This document shows positions 35,180-43,981 of a DNA stretch of 64,000 bases, in pieces. The notes beneath the pieces were generated by a model. The model did no database searches. It was not told where the DNA came from and saw nothing but the letters and a program-made list of their open reading frames with translations. The stretch covers positions 2,047,958-2,111,957 of the forward strand of contig NZ_JAKVOI010000001.1 of assembly GCF_022482905.1 (NCBI RefSeq). Direction: 5' to 3'. The stretch is from Clostridium sp. (lineage in GTDB: Bacteria > Bacillota > Clostridia > Clostridiales > Clostridiaceae). A program made the translations under genes and the position numbers. The first letter of the stretch is position 1; each line of letters starts with the position of its first letter.

Positions 35180-35343
35180 ATAATCTTGCCTCCATAAAAT
35201 AGGTATAATCTTCTGCAAAACACTACAAGTCATATTTTACTATTATCTATAAATTATTTCTACTAAATATAATAATATTTAAGACAATTGTAACTTTTTG
35301 CTCTGTTGGACATGGCACGGGAAAGTATTTTATCGTAAAAACA

Positions 35344-35363
35344 AGCAGACCAACTGGTCTGCT
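35344..35363 (-). terminator. Terminator of the pur operon
   Basis: AGCAGACC (35344-35351) and GGTCTGCT (35356-35363) form a perfect 8-bp stem with a 4-base loop; minus strand continues TGTTTTTACG. It overlaps the purD stop codon. Confidence 0.83.
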
Positions 35364-36609
35364 ATTCTCCAATATCAGTTCTAAAATATTTTCCCTGAAA
35401 CTTTATTTTATCCAGTTTGTCATAAGCAATTTTGACAGCAGAGTCGAGATCATTACCTACCCCATAAGTGCATAATACTCTTCCACCGCTTGTTTTGAAT
35501 ACTCCGTCTTCAAATTTTATGCCTGAAGCAAAAACATCGCCTGCTCTTTCTATTCCATCTATCTTGAATCCTGTTTCATATTTCAATGGATAGCCCTCAG
35601 AAGCCGCAACCACGCAGCAGGATGCCCCCTTCTTCCATTCAAGGTGGAAATTTGACAATTTTTCATCAAGTGCCGAACTTATAAGTTCTACTAGATCACT
35701 TTCCATAAGCGGTAATACAGCCTGTGTTTCAGGATCACCCATTCTAACATTATACTCCAAAAGATATATACCTTTTTTTGTTATCATAACTCCAAAAAAT
35801 ATTATACCTTTATAGTCCATGTGCTCGCTTTTTATACCTTTTAAAGTTGGTTCCATTATACTTTTTCTGAAGTCCTCAAGTACCTCTTCACTGCAGTATG
35901 GGTTCGGAGCAATTGCACCCATTCCACCGGTATTAGGTCCCTTTCCACCATCATATATCTGCTTGTGATCCTTGGCAGATATAAATGGAATTATGCATTT
36001 CCCATCGGTTATTGAAAGTATGGATGCTTCTACACCCTCAAGGAATTCCTCTACAATTATCTTTTTTCCGGAGCCCTTGAATATGTCATTGACCATAAAA
36101 TCCTTTATACTCTCATAGGCTTCCTCATAATTCCCACATATGGCAACACCTTTTCCCGCAGCCAGACCATCGGCTTTCACAACTACAGGATATCGGCATC
36201 TTTTTATATAGTCAACTGCACTGCCGGCATCTTCAAAGCTTTCATATTCCGCAGTCCTTACCCCGTATTTTCTCATAAAATTCTTGGCATAGGTCTTGCT
36301 GCCCTCAAGTTTCGCAGCTTCTGCATCAGGTCCGAATATTGCAAGCCCCCTGCTTCTGAATTTATTTACTATTCCATCAACAAGAGGAACCTCCGGCCCT
36401 ACAACAGTCAAATCTATGTTTTCTTTCTCCGCAAAATCACAGAGCCTCTCTATGTCGTCATCTTTAATATTCAAATTCAAACATTTATTTTCTAAATCCG
36501 TACCACCATTTCCAGGAGCACAAAATATGGTATCCACTTCTTTATTTTGTGACAGTTTCCAGGCTATGGCATGTTCTCTTCCTCCTGATCCAACTACAAG
36601 TATTTTCAC
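35362..36609 (-). CDS. purD: Phosphoribosylamine-glycine ligase
   Basis: A 415-residue ATP-grasp enzyme making glycinamide ribonucleotide, step 2 of purine synthesis. The N-terminus has VGSGGREHAIAWKL; KADGLAAGKGV and EEFLEGVEASI mark the ATP-grasp domain, and YNVRMGDPETQ the Mg2+ site. It is the last gene of the seven-gene pur operon. Confidence 0.97.
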   Translation of the reverse strand: MKILVVGSGGREHAIAWKLSQNKEVDTIFCAPGNGGTDLENKCLNLNIKDDDIERLCDFAEKENIDLTVVGPEVPLVDGIVNKFRSRGLAIFGPDAEAAKLEGSKTYAKNFMRKYGVRTAEYESFEDAGSAVDYIKRCRYPVVVKADGLAAGKGVAICGNYEEAYESIKDFMVNDIFKGSGKKIIVEEFLEGVEASILSITDGKCIIPFISAKDHKQIYDGGKGPNTGGMGAIAPNPYCSEEVLEDFRKSIMEPTLKGIKSEHMDYKGIIFFGVMITKKGIYLLEYNVRMGDPETQAVLPLMESDLVELISSALDEKLSNFHLEWKKGASCCVVAASEGYPLKYETGFKIDGIERAGDVFASGIKFEDGVFKTSGGRVLCTYGVGNDLDSAVKIAYDKLDKIKFQGKYFRTDIGE

Positions 36610-36629
36610 AGAACCTTCCTCCCGTATTT

Positions 36630-38129
36630 CTAATGTTTAAAATGTCTTATACCGGTAAATACCATGGATATACCATGCTTATTGCATCCTTCTACGGATT
36701 CCGCATCTCTTATGGAACCGCCAGGCTGCATTATAGCTTTTATTCCATATTTTGCAGCTTCCTCAACTACATCTCCGAATGGGAAGAATGCATCCGAGGC
36801 AAGAACAACACCGTCACCGGCCCTATCCAGCGCCTGACAGGCAGGCCATATTCTATTGACCTCTCCCCCGCCAATTCCCTTTGCCATAAAGTCTTTTGCT
36901 ACTACAATGGCATTTGATTTCACATATTTGCATATCTTCATGGCAAAAATAAGATTGTCTATTTCATCTTTAGTCGGTTTCTTCTCCGTAACTACATCCA
37001 TCTTCTCAGTAAGTTCATTATCCGAAGACTGGAGCAGAATCCCTCCGTCAACCTTCGCAATTTCAAATCCGGCAGTAGGTTTCACATTACATTTTATTAC
37101 TCTCAGGTTTTTCTTCTTTCTAAATATTTCAAGCGCTTCATCTTCAAAATCCGGAGCAATGACTATTTCAAGAAATATCTTGCTTATCTCCTCCGCCGTC
37201 TTTGCATCCATCTTTCTGTTTACGGCTACAATCCCCCCAAATATGGAAGTGGAATCACAGCTGTAGGTTTTTATATACGCCTCATGCAGGGACTTCCCTA
37301 TGGCCGCACCGCATGGAGTGTTGTGTTTTACAGCTACACAGCATATCTGTTCAAATTCGTTTACTGCCTTCCATGCAATATCCATGTCCTTTATATTGTT
37401 GTATGACAGTTCCTTGCCATTTAGCTGCTGGAAATTTTTCATGGGAGCCCTGCCTGAAGTTTGAACATAATAGGCTGCACTCTGATGTGGATTTTCACCG
37501 TATCTTAAACCTGAAGATTTTTTATATGAAAGAGAAAGATACTCCGGATACTCCTCATCCAGGAGAAAATTTGAAATGGAAGCATCATAAGCCGACATCA
37601 GATTAAAGACCTTTCCTGCCAGTTTTTTTCTCGTATTGAAATCTACTTCACCATTTTCCTCCAGGTCTTTTATAACCCTGGAATAATCCTCTACGTCCGT
37701 AAGCACGACTACATCCTTGAAATTCTTTGCTGCCGCCCTTATCATGGTAGGTCCGCCTATATCTATAAACTCAACCTTTTCATCAAAAGTTATATCACTG
37801 TCAACCTTGTTGAAAAAAGGATATAAATTTACTACAACCATGTCTATTGGAGTTATATTCTTTTCCTTCAAAGTATCCATGTGTTTCTGGCTGTCACGTC
37901 TTGCAAGTATTCCTGCATGGATTACCGGATGAAGTGTTTTTACCCTTCCATCGAGTATTTCATCAAAGCCTGTAATTTTGGATATCTCTACAGCGGGAAT
38001 ATTATTGTCCTTCATGTATTTGTAGGTACCGCCTGTAGATATTATTTCCACATCTTTACTTGCTAAAAACTGTGCCAGTTCCAAAAGTCCGCTTTTATCA
38101 TATACACTTATCAATGCACGTTTTATCAT
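36630..38129 (-). CDS. purH: Bifunctional AICAR transformylase / IMP cyclohydrolase
   Basis: A 499-residue fusion for the last two steps of IMP synthesis. The N-terminal IMP cyclohydrolase half begins [12 protein letters not shown] with STGGTYKYM and GRVKTLHP. The transformylase half contains [12 protein letters not shown], the catalytic [17 protein letters not shown] and [10 protein letters not shown]. It starts one base after purN ends. Confidence 0.97.
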   Translation of the reverse strand: MIKRALISVYDKSGLLELAQFLASKDVEIISTGGTYKYMKDNNIPAVEISKITGFDEILDGRVKTLHPVIHAGILARRDSQKHMDTLKEKNITPIDMVVVNLYPFFNKVDSDITFDEKVEFIDIGGPTMIRAAAKNFKDVVVLTDVEDYSRVIKDLEENGEVDFNTRKKLAGKVFNLMSAYDASISNFLLDEEYPEYLSLSYKKSSGLRYGENPHQSAAYYVQTSGRAPMKNFQQLNGKELSYNNIKDMDIAWKAVNEFEQICCVAVKHNTPCGAAIGKSLHEAYIKTYSCDSTSIFGGIVAVNRKMDAKTAEEISKIFLEIVIAPDFEDEALEIFRKKKNLRVIKCNVKPTAGFEIAKVDGGILLQSSDNELTEKMDVVTEKKPTKDEIDNLIFAMKICKYVKSNAIVVAKDFMAKGIGGGEVNRIWPACQALDRAGDGVVLASDAFFPFGDVVEEAAKYGIKAIMQPGGSIRDAESVEGCNKHGISMVFTGIRHFKH

Positions 38130-38130
38130 A

Positions 38131-38751
38131 TTATATGTCCTCCAAAATTTTCACTCTTCTCCCGGAAATTTTCACCTTTCCAAGGGAGATAAGCTTTATA
38201 ACCTCAGGAAGCACCTTGTGCTCCTGTTCCAGTATTCTTCCCTGCAGAGTTTCTGCCGTATCGTCAAAATATACCGGAACTACAACCTGTTTTATTATAG
38301 GGCCGCTGTCAGTACCGGAATCTACAAAATGCACCGTACATCCAGAAACCTTTACTCCATATTCAATGGCCCTTTCATGAACCTTGATTCCATACATACC
38401 CTGTCCGCAAAAAGAGGGTATGAGTGACGGATGAATATTTATAATTTTATTTTCAAACTTCGAAATCAATTCACCTTCGAGTATGGAAAGCCACCCCGCA
38501 CATACTATGAGATCAACCCTTCCATCCAATACATCCAATATATGTGATGAAATATTGCCATTGTATACCTTTCTGTCAAAAACATATGTGTCTATGTCAT
38601 TTTCCCTGGCTCTCGAGATGGCATAAATTCCATCTCTGTCACTTATCACAGCTTCTATAGAGCAATTTGAAATATAGCCGCTGTTCACTGCATCAATTAT
38701 GGACTGAAGATCCGTCCCACCGCCAGATACCAAAACAGCTATTTTAAACAT
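38131..38751 (-). CDS. purN: Phosphoribosylglycinamide formyltransferase
   Basis: A 206-residue folate-dependent enzyme, step 3. The start [26 protein letters not shown] with the catalytic His, [17 protein letters not shown] and the Asp in VDSGTD are all present. It uses formyl-tetrahydrofolate, which links the pathway to one-carbon metabolism. It overlaps purM by 13 bases. Confidence 0.96.
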   Translation of the reverse strand: MFKIAVLVSGGGTDLQSIIDAVNSGYISNCSIEAVISDRDGIYAISRARENDIDTYVFDRKVYNGNISSHILDVLDGRVDLIVCAGWLSILEGELISKFENKIINIHPSLIPSFCGQGMYGIKVHERAIEYGVKVSGCTVHFVDSGTDSGPIIKQVVVPVYFDDTAETLQGRILEQEHKVLPEVIKLISLGKVKISGRRVKILEDI

Positions 38752-39734
38752 ACCTTTTTATCTCCTATTTCTACATTTCCAATTATAAAAGCTTTTTCTC
38801 CCAGCTCTGAAAGTTTACTGATTATCCTGTCGGTATCCTGAGAAGCTGCACATAATACAAAACCAATCCCCATATTATATGTATTGTACATTTCCTCTTC
38901 AGTCACTCCGAGACTGATCATATATTTAAATATTTCCGGGACTTCAAAACTCTTTCTATCTACAACTGCTGTAAAATTATCTTTGAACATCCTCGGTATA
39001 TTTTCAAAAAAGCCCCCTCCTGTTATATGAGCCATTGCCTTGATGTGAAAGTTTTTTACAAGCTCAAGTACTGGTTTTACATATATCTTTGTTGGAACAA
39101 GAAGCTCATCTGCAAATGTCCTGTCTAAAAAGCTGGCATCCAGATCCGGTATAAGCTTTCTTACCAGCGAATAGCCGTTGCTGTGAACTCCGCTTGAAGC
39201 TATTCCTATAAGTACATCCCCATCTTTTACTGAACTTCCATCTATTATATCTTCCTTTTCTACAACTCCCACGGAAAAGCCTGCTATATCGTACTCACCT
39301 TCAGAATAGAATCCTGGCATTTCGGCAGTTTCTCCGCCGATCAATGCACATCCTGCCTGAATACATCCATCGGAAACACCTTTTACAAGGTCAGCAGAAA
39401 TTTTTGAATCAAGCTTTCCACAGGCTATATAGTCAAGAAAAAATATCGGCTTCGCACCATGACATAATATGTCGTTTACACACATGGCTACACAGTCTAT
39501 TCCAACGGTATCATACTTTTTCTTGTGAAATGCTATTTTCAATTTTGTTCCAACTCCGTCCGTTCCAGAAACCAGAACCGGATTTTCATACTTTCCAAGC
39601 TCGAACATTCCCGCAAAACTTCCGAGTCCATTTAAAACTCCCGGAATAAAAGTAGAAGCTGAATACTTTTTTATCAATTGTACAGATTTGTACCCCTCTT
39701 CAATATTTACGCCGGAATCCTTATAGGTTATCAT
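38739..39734 (-). CDS. purM: Phosphoribosylformylglycinamidine cyclo-ligase (AIR synthetase)
   Basis: A 331-residue enzyme, step 5. Motifs: YKDSGVNIEEGYK, LVSGTDGVGTKLKIA, DCVAMCVNDI, GGETAEMPGFY, GIASSGVHSNGYSLVRK and HITGGGFFENI. The ATG at 39734 fits; an in-frame TTG at 39752 would overlap the ribosome site AGGGGTGG. Confidence 0.96.
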   Translation of the reverse strand: MITYKDSGVNIEEGYKSVQLIKKYSASTFIPGVLNGLGSFAGMFELGKYENPVLVSGTDGVGTKLKIAFHKKKYDTVGIDCVAMCVNDILCHGAKPIFFLDYIACGKLDSKISADLVKGVSDGCIQAGCALIGGETAEMPGFYSEGEYDIAGFSVGVVEKEDIIDGSSVKDGDVLIGIASSGVHSNGYSLVRKLIPDLDASFLDRTFADELLVPTKIYVKPVLELVKNFHIKAMAHITGGGFFENIPRMFKDNFTAVVDRKSFEVPEIFKYMISLGVTEEEMYNTYNMGIGFVLCAASQDTDRIISKLSELGEKAFIIGNVEIGDKKVCLK

Positions 39735-39774
39735 TAACTTACCACCCCTCAAAATATTTTTGATTCTATATTAA

Positions 39775-41181
39775 TTATACCAAAGTTTTATATTCTTTAT
39801 CCGGAGTAGGCATTGGATATTCTCCATTGAAACATCCAAGACAATAATCCTTTTTCTTGTTCTTTTCGAATGATTCTATCATCCCGGAGATACTTATATA
39901 GGCCAGACTGTCCGATCCTATCTTTTCATTTATTTCCTCTATGGAAAAATTGGCCCCAATAAGTTCATTTCTGTAAGGAGTGTCAATCCCGAAATAACAC
40001 GGACACTTTACTACAGGTGAAGACACCCTGAAATGAACCTCCTTGGCACCTGATCTTCTAAGTATTTCAACAAGTCTTTTACTCGTAGTTCCCCTTACAA
40101 TGGAATCATCCACAATAACCACTCTTTTACCTTCCACATTCATCTTAAGAGGATTCAGTTTAACTGAAACAGCCCTTTCCCTCAGCTCTTTGGAAGGAGC
40201 TATAAAAGTCCTTGCTATATATTTGTTCTTTATAAAACCTATTCCATATGGTATCCCTGATGCCTCCGCAAATCCAACTGCAGCAGGTATTCCGGAATCC
40301 GGAACTCCTATTACCACATCCGCTTCCACAGGACTTTCCATATAGAGTATCTTCCCTGCTCTTACTCTCGAAGAATATACATTTATACCATCTATGGTGC
40401 TGTCCGGCCTTGCAAAATACACATATTCAAAAGCACAGGTCTTGCATTCTATCCTGTCTGTAAATCTGTCAGAGGTTATACCCTGATTGTCTATAATTAC
40501 AATTTCACCAGGAAGTACATCCCTTATGAATTCCGCTCCTACAGCATCCAATGCACAGCTTTCAGAACACAGTATATAACTGTTGTCTATTTTCCCGATA
40601 CAAAGAGGTCTTATACCGTTTGGATCTCTTATACCGATCAGTTTATCTTCAGTCAGAATAGCAAGGGCATAGGAGCCCTTCACATTTTTCAATGATCTGG
40701 AAATGGCATCTTTGATATCCTGTTCCTTGCTGTCTACAATGAGACTCAATATAACTTCCGTATCAGCTTCACTTTCAAAACAGCAGCCGCACCCTGAAAG
40801 TTCTTCCTTCATGAGCTTCGCATTAACCAAATTTCCATTATGGGCCATGGCTATGCTTCCTGACTTATACTTTTTAACAAGGGGCTGGGCATTTTCAATA
40901 TTGCTTGATCCAGCAGTAGAATATCTTACATGTCCGATAGCACTTCTACCTTTCAGTTTGCCCAATATTTTCTCGTCAAATACGTCGGCAACAAGTCCCA
41001 TTCCCTTATAGCAGTCCAGTTTATATCCATCGGATACGGCTATACCCGCACTCTCCTGTCCTCTATGCTGCAGTGCATATAATCCATAATAGGTTATGGA
41101 AGCTACATTTATATCATCTTCCGTACAGAATATGCCGAATACCCCACACTCTTCTTTAAACTTATCATCTGAAATGTGCAT
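39775..41181 (-). CDS. purF: Amidophosphoribosyltransferase
   Basis: A 468-residue enzyme, the committed step. An 11-residue propeptide (MHISDDKFKEE) precedes catalytic Cys12 in CGVFGIF. The glutaminase half has YGLYALQHRGQES, HNGNLVNA and SEADTEV. The PRPP half has VVIVDDSIVRGTTSKRLVEILR. Cysteines toward the C-terminus (CPCYFG, CLGCF) fit the 4Fe-4S type found in Bacillus. Confidence 0.97.
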   Translation of the reverse strand: MHISDDKFKEECGVFGIFCTEDDINVASITYYGLYALQHRGQESAGIAVSDGYKLDCYKGMGLVADVFDEKILGKLKGRSAIGHVRYSTAGSSNIENAQPLVKKYKSGSIAMAHNGNLVNAKLMKEELSGCGCCFESEADTEVILSLIVDSKEQDIKDAISRSLKNVKGSYALAILTEDKLIGIRDPNGIRPLCIGKIDNSYILCSESCALDAVGAEFIRDVLPGEIVIIDNQGITSDRFTDRIECKTCAFEYVYFARPDSTIDGINVYSSRVRAGKILYMESPVEADVVIGVPDSGIPAAVGFAEASGIPYGIGFIKNKYIARTFIAPSKELRERAVSVKLNPLKMNVEGKRVVIVDDSIVRGTTSKRLVEILRRSGAKEVHFRVSSPVVKCPCYFGIDTPYRNELIGANFSIEEINEKIGSDSLAYISISGMIESFEKNKKKDYCLGCFNGEYPMPTPDKEYKTLV

Positions 41182-41203
41182 TAGATTCTTTCCTTTCCAT
41201 TAA

Positions 41204-41911
41204 TTATTTTCCACTTATTCTACTGAGTATTTCCTCATAAGCCTCTTTTACATTGCCCATGTCTCTTCTGAATCTGTCCTTATCCAGTTTTTCATTGGTC
41301 TTTGCATCCCAGAATCTGCATGTGTCTGGTGATATCTCATCCGCAAGAACTATCTTCCCATTGAACTTTCCAAATTCAAGCTTGAAATCTATCAGCCTTA
41401 TTCCCTGTTTGATGAAAAATTCCTTCAGCACTTCGTTTATCCTGGCTGTCATCTTGTATATCGTATTTAATTCATCTTCCGTCGCAAATCCAAGGGCAAT
41501 TGCATGATAGTCATTGATAAGTGGATCTCCCAGTTCATCATCCTTGTAGCTGAGTTCAAACACAGTAGTCTTGAGTGCAGTACCTTCTTCCACACCCAGC
41601 CTCTTCGCCATACTTCCTGCTGCTACATTTCTCACTATTACTTCAAGGGGAATTATACTAACTCTTTTGCAAAGCTGCTCCCTGTCACTCAGCTTTTTTT
41701 CAAAATGAGTGTCAATTCCATGTTTTTCAAGGAGTTCAAACAGCATTGATGTAATAGTATTGTTAAGCACGCCCTTGTCTGATATCTGCCCCTTCTTTTC
41801 TCCGTTAAAAGCTGTGGCATCATCTTTATAATAAATTATAACCCTGTCCTTATCATCCGTTTCATATACCTTCTTTGCTTTTCCCTCATATATCATATTT
41901 TTCTTTTCCAT
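41204..41911 (-). CDS. purC: SAICAR synthetase
   Basis: A 235-residue ligase joining aspartate to CAIR, step 7. [11 protein letters not shown] at the start, [42 protein letters not shown] and [12 protein letters not shown] are the family signatures. It starts 3 bases after purE. Confidence 0.97.
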   Translation of the reverse strand: MEKKNMIYEGKAKKVYETDDKDRVIIYYKDDATAFNGEKKGQISDKGVLNNTITSMLFELLEKHGIDTHFEKKLSDREQLCKRVSIIPLEVIVRNVAAGSMAKRLGVEEGTALKTTVFELSYKDDELGDPLINDYHAIALGFATEDELNTIYKMTARINEVLKEFFIKQGIRLIDFKLEFGKFNGKIVLADEISPDTCRFWDAKTNEKLDKDRFRRDMGNVKEAYEEILSRISGK

Positions 41912-41914
41912 AAT

Positions 41915-42394
41915 TTATAATTCCACTCCTTCTCCATTTTCTTTGATGAATTTTTCCTTCATGTTTTTTCTGTATTCAAGCAACTTGCTTTTGATTTCAG
42001 GATATTTGAGTGCCAGAATTTCCACTGCAAGCATTCCTGCATTGTAACTGTTATTTATTCCAACTGTAGCCACAGGTATTGATTTTGGCATCTGGACTAT
42101 GGAAAAAAGGGAATCAAGTCCTGATACAGCTGCATTAAGCGGGACCCCTATAACCGGCATGGTCGTATTGGCTGCAATAACACCTGGAAGATGTGCTGCA
42201 AGTCCGGCACCTGAAATAATACATTCAAAACCTTCATCCTCAAGTTTTCCAATTGTTTCTATAAGTTTCTCTGGAACCCTGTGTGCAGACAGTACATAAG
42301 CTTTATATTGAATACCAAATTCCTTTAGAGCCCTGGCAGCCCCTTTCATTTTTTCTGTATCTGAACTGCTGCCAAATATAATTGCTACCTTCAT
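41915..42394 (-). CDS. purE: N5-CAIR mutase
   Basis: A 159-residue class I PurE. GSSSDTEKM (phosphate loop), SAHRVPEKL with the catalytic His, ISGAGLAAHLPG and GVPLNAAVSGLDSL are all present. No purK gene is visible in the window, so conversion of AIR to N5-CAIR must rely on a purK elsewhere or on direct carboxylation. First gene of the pur operon, behind the riboswitch. Confidence 0.96.
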   Translation of the reverse strand: MKVAIIFGSSSDTEKMKGAARALKEFGIQYKAYVLSAHRVPEKLIETIGKLEDEGFECIISGAGLAAHLPGVIAANTTMPVIGVPLNAAVSGLDSLFSIVQMPKSIPVATVGINNSYNAGMLAVEILALKYPEIKSKLLEYRKNMKEKFIKENGEGVEL

Positions 42395-42439
42395 ATTCGT
42401 CCTCCTTGAATTTTGTAAATAAAATTTATTTTAAAAGTA

Positions 42440-42482
42440 TAAAAAGGCTCAAATAAATCCATATACGAATCTATAAGAAGCC
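42440..42482 (-). terminator. Riboswitch-controlled terminator before purE
   Basis: Minus strand GGCTTC-TTATAGATTC, GTATAT loop, GGATTTAT-TTGAGCC, TTTTTATA. A long imperfect stem with a T-run, 55 bases downstream of the purine aptamer. An upstream AAATTCATTTAAAG / CTTTGAATTT pair (about 42500-42536) may be the competing fold. Confidence 0.75.
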
Positions 42483-42537
42483 CCAAAATCGATAAACAAA
42501 TTCAAAGCTTGGTTTTGCGGCAAACTTTAAATGAATT

Positions 42538-42607
42538 TATCCATAGACGGGAAATTTACGGCTTCCTGTAGAAACTCCTAAACCACATTATTAGGATTAT
42601 ATGGATA
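42538..42607 (-). ncRNA. Purine riboswitch, guanine type
   Basis: Minus strand: P1 TATCCATA/TATGGATA, then ATAATCCTAATAATGTGGTTTAGGA, the invariant GTTTCTACAGGAAGCCGTAAATTTCC, and GTCTATGG. The base before TATGG in J3/1 is C, the guanine/hypoxanthine-specific residue (adenine switches have T). Guanine binding should end transcription before purE. Confidence 0.93.
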
Positions 42608-42628
42608 CTTAATGTTTATGATATAATT

Positions 42629-42657
42629 ATATTAACATAGGAAATTACATTATTCAA
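42629..42657 (-). promoter_or_regulatory. Promoter of the pur operon
   Basis: Minus strand TTGAAT (42657-42652), 17-base spacer, TAATAT (42634-42629), about 20 bases before the aptamer. The -35 lies in one arm of the palindrome at 42647-42686. Confidence 0.6.
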
Positions 42658-42686
42658 TATAATAATCCAAATATATTGAATAATGT
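42647..42686. promoter_or_regulatory. Palindrome holding the -35 boxes of divergent promoters
   Basis: ACATTATTCAATAT (42647-42660) and ATATTGAATAATGT (42673-42686) are perfect 14-bp arms with a 12-base centre. Each arm contains TTGAAT, the -35 of the purE promoter on one strand and of the SGNH gene promoter on the other. A regulator bound here would cover both. Confidence 0.6.
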
Positions 42687-42704
42687 TCGACATGATACGA
42701 ATAT
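42676..42704 (+). promoter_or_regulatory. Promoter of the SGNH hydrolase gene
   Basis: TTGAAT (42676-42681), 17-base spacer, GAATAT (42699-42704), 23 bases before the ATG at 42727. Confidence 0.45.
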
Positions 42705-42726
42705 TTAAAGGAAGTGAACTTGCATA

Positions 42727-43320
42727 ATGAAACTAGTATGCATAGGTGACAGTCTGACAACAGGATATGGAGTTTTTACGGAAAATTCCTGGATATACAA
42801 ACTCAAGGATGCCCTTAAAATAGAAATAATAAATAAAGGCGTCAATGGAGATACTACTGCAGGTATGCTCTCAAGATCCTTCAGTGATGTAGTAGGCCTG
42901 AAGCCGAATTTTGTTTTCATAATGGGCGGCTGCAATGATATAATGTGTCTTCATCCCCTAAAAAATATAGAAGACAATTTTTCCGAACTGGTAAGAGAAG
43001 CTGTCAAATACAGCATAGTACCCATTGCAGGCATAGAACCTCCCGTTATTGGATCACTGGCAAGTATTCACTGGGCCAATGATCTGAATTATACTGAAGT
43101 AAACAATATACAGCAGCAGTACAGGAACTGGCTGATAGATTACTGCAGCCAAAACAGAATTGAGTACATTGATTTTTTCGAATTGTTTTCTGAAGAACTT
43201 AAATATACAGAACCTGAGAAGTTGTTTATAGACGGAATTCATCCTTCTCCATTAGGTCACAGTATAATGGCAGATATGGCAGTTTCAAAAATGCTCAGTA
43301 TACTTGCCCGTATCAGGTAA
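42727..43320 (+). CDS. SGNH/GDSL-family hydrolase
   Basis: A 197-residue esterase/lipase-like enzyme without a signal peptide, so probably cytoplasmic. The four SGNH blocks are seen: Ser9 in CIGDSLTTGYG, Gly in NKGVNGDTT, Asn in MGGCNDIM, and Asp169/His172 in DGIHPSPLGH. The family deacylates varied esters or thioesters. It is divergent from the pur operon and its 3' end overlaps the convergent ydcF-like gene by 64 bases. Confidence 0.88.
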   Translation: MKLVCIGDSLTTGYGVFTENSWIYKLKDALKIEIINKGVNGDTTAGMLSRSFSDVVGLKPNFVFIMGGCNDIMCLHPLKNIEDNFSELVREAVKYSIVPIAGIEPPVIGSLASIHWANDLNYTEVNNIQQQYRNWLIDYCSQNRIEYIDFFELFSEELKYTEPEKLFIDGIHPSPLGHSIMADMAVSKMLSILARIR

Positions 43321-43880
43321 TATTGCCAGAGAGCCGGGATTTCCCTTATATAACCTTTAATTTCATGGGCTTTGTAATCCGAGACAAAAACTCCTGAATA
43401 GCTTGCATTGATATCTTGTTTTCTTGCCATTAAGGAAGCTCTCTTCAAATGAAACTTATTGGATACTATAATCGCCGTTTTAAAGCCTTCTTTCTTCATT
43501 ATACGACTGGAATTTGTCAAATTATCCATGGTGGACATGGACTTGTCCTCCATTATTATTCGTTTAGGATCAACTCCTCTGGAAATCAAATAGTTTCTCA
43601 TGGCCATTGCCTCAGATATGTTCTCTCCATTACCCCTGCCGCCAGAGACGATAATATAACTTCCATAACCTCTATTGTACAATCTCAAGCCCTCGTCGGT
43701 TCTTGCCGCCAGAAACGGGCTTGGCGTACTGCCATAAACTTTGCATCCCAGAACAATTATACAGTCCGATTTTTCCGGTTTGGAGTTTTCCCCAAAAAAT
43801 ATGACTTCAAATCCAGTTATAAGCACAGCTACAAATACTACAGTAATAATGGACAATATAACCTTTAGAGACTTCTTCAT
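43257..43880 (-). CDS. YdcF/SanA-like DUF218 membrane protein
   Basis: A 207-residue protein with one N-terminal membrane helix (about 5-25) and a DUF218 domain: CIIVLGCKVYGSTPSPFLAARTDEGL, IIVSGGRGNGENISEA, DKSMSTMDNL and VSNKFHLKRASLMAR. Members affect envelope barrier function and may bind or process nucleotide-linked or lipid precursors; no activity is assigned firmly. The C-terminal 20 codons overlap the opposing SGNH gene. Confidence 0.85.
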   Translation of the reverse strand: MKKSLKVILSIITVVFVAVLITGFEVIFFGENSKPEKSDCIIVLGCKVYGSTPSPFLAARTDEGLRLYNRGYGSYIIVSGGRGNGENISEAMAMRNYLISRGVDPKRIIMEDKSMSTMDNLTNSSRIMKKEGFKTAIIVSNKFHLKRASLMARKQDINASYSGVFVSDYKAHEIKGYIREIPALWQYYLIRASILSIFETAISAIIL

Positions 43881-43937
43881 ATAAAATCACCTGCCTTAAA
43901 CTATTGTCAATATAATAACACATTTAAAGACAAAAAT

Positions 43938-43972
43938 GACCGATTAAAGTCAAAAGCTTCAATCGGTCGTAC
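43938..43972 (-). terminator. Terminator of the NCS2 permease gene
   Basis: Minus strand GACCGATTGAAG, loop CTTTTGA, CTTTAATCGGTC, then ATTTTTGTC. A 12-bp stem just after the permease stop at 43982. Confidence 0.82.
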
Positions 43973-43981
43973 TAACTATAA

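Noticed and set aside
42538-42607. Adenine riboswitch reading of the purE leader
   Set aside because: The J3/1 specificity base is C, not T.
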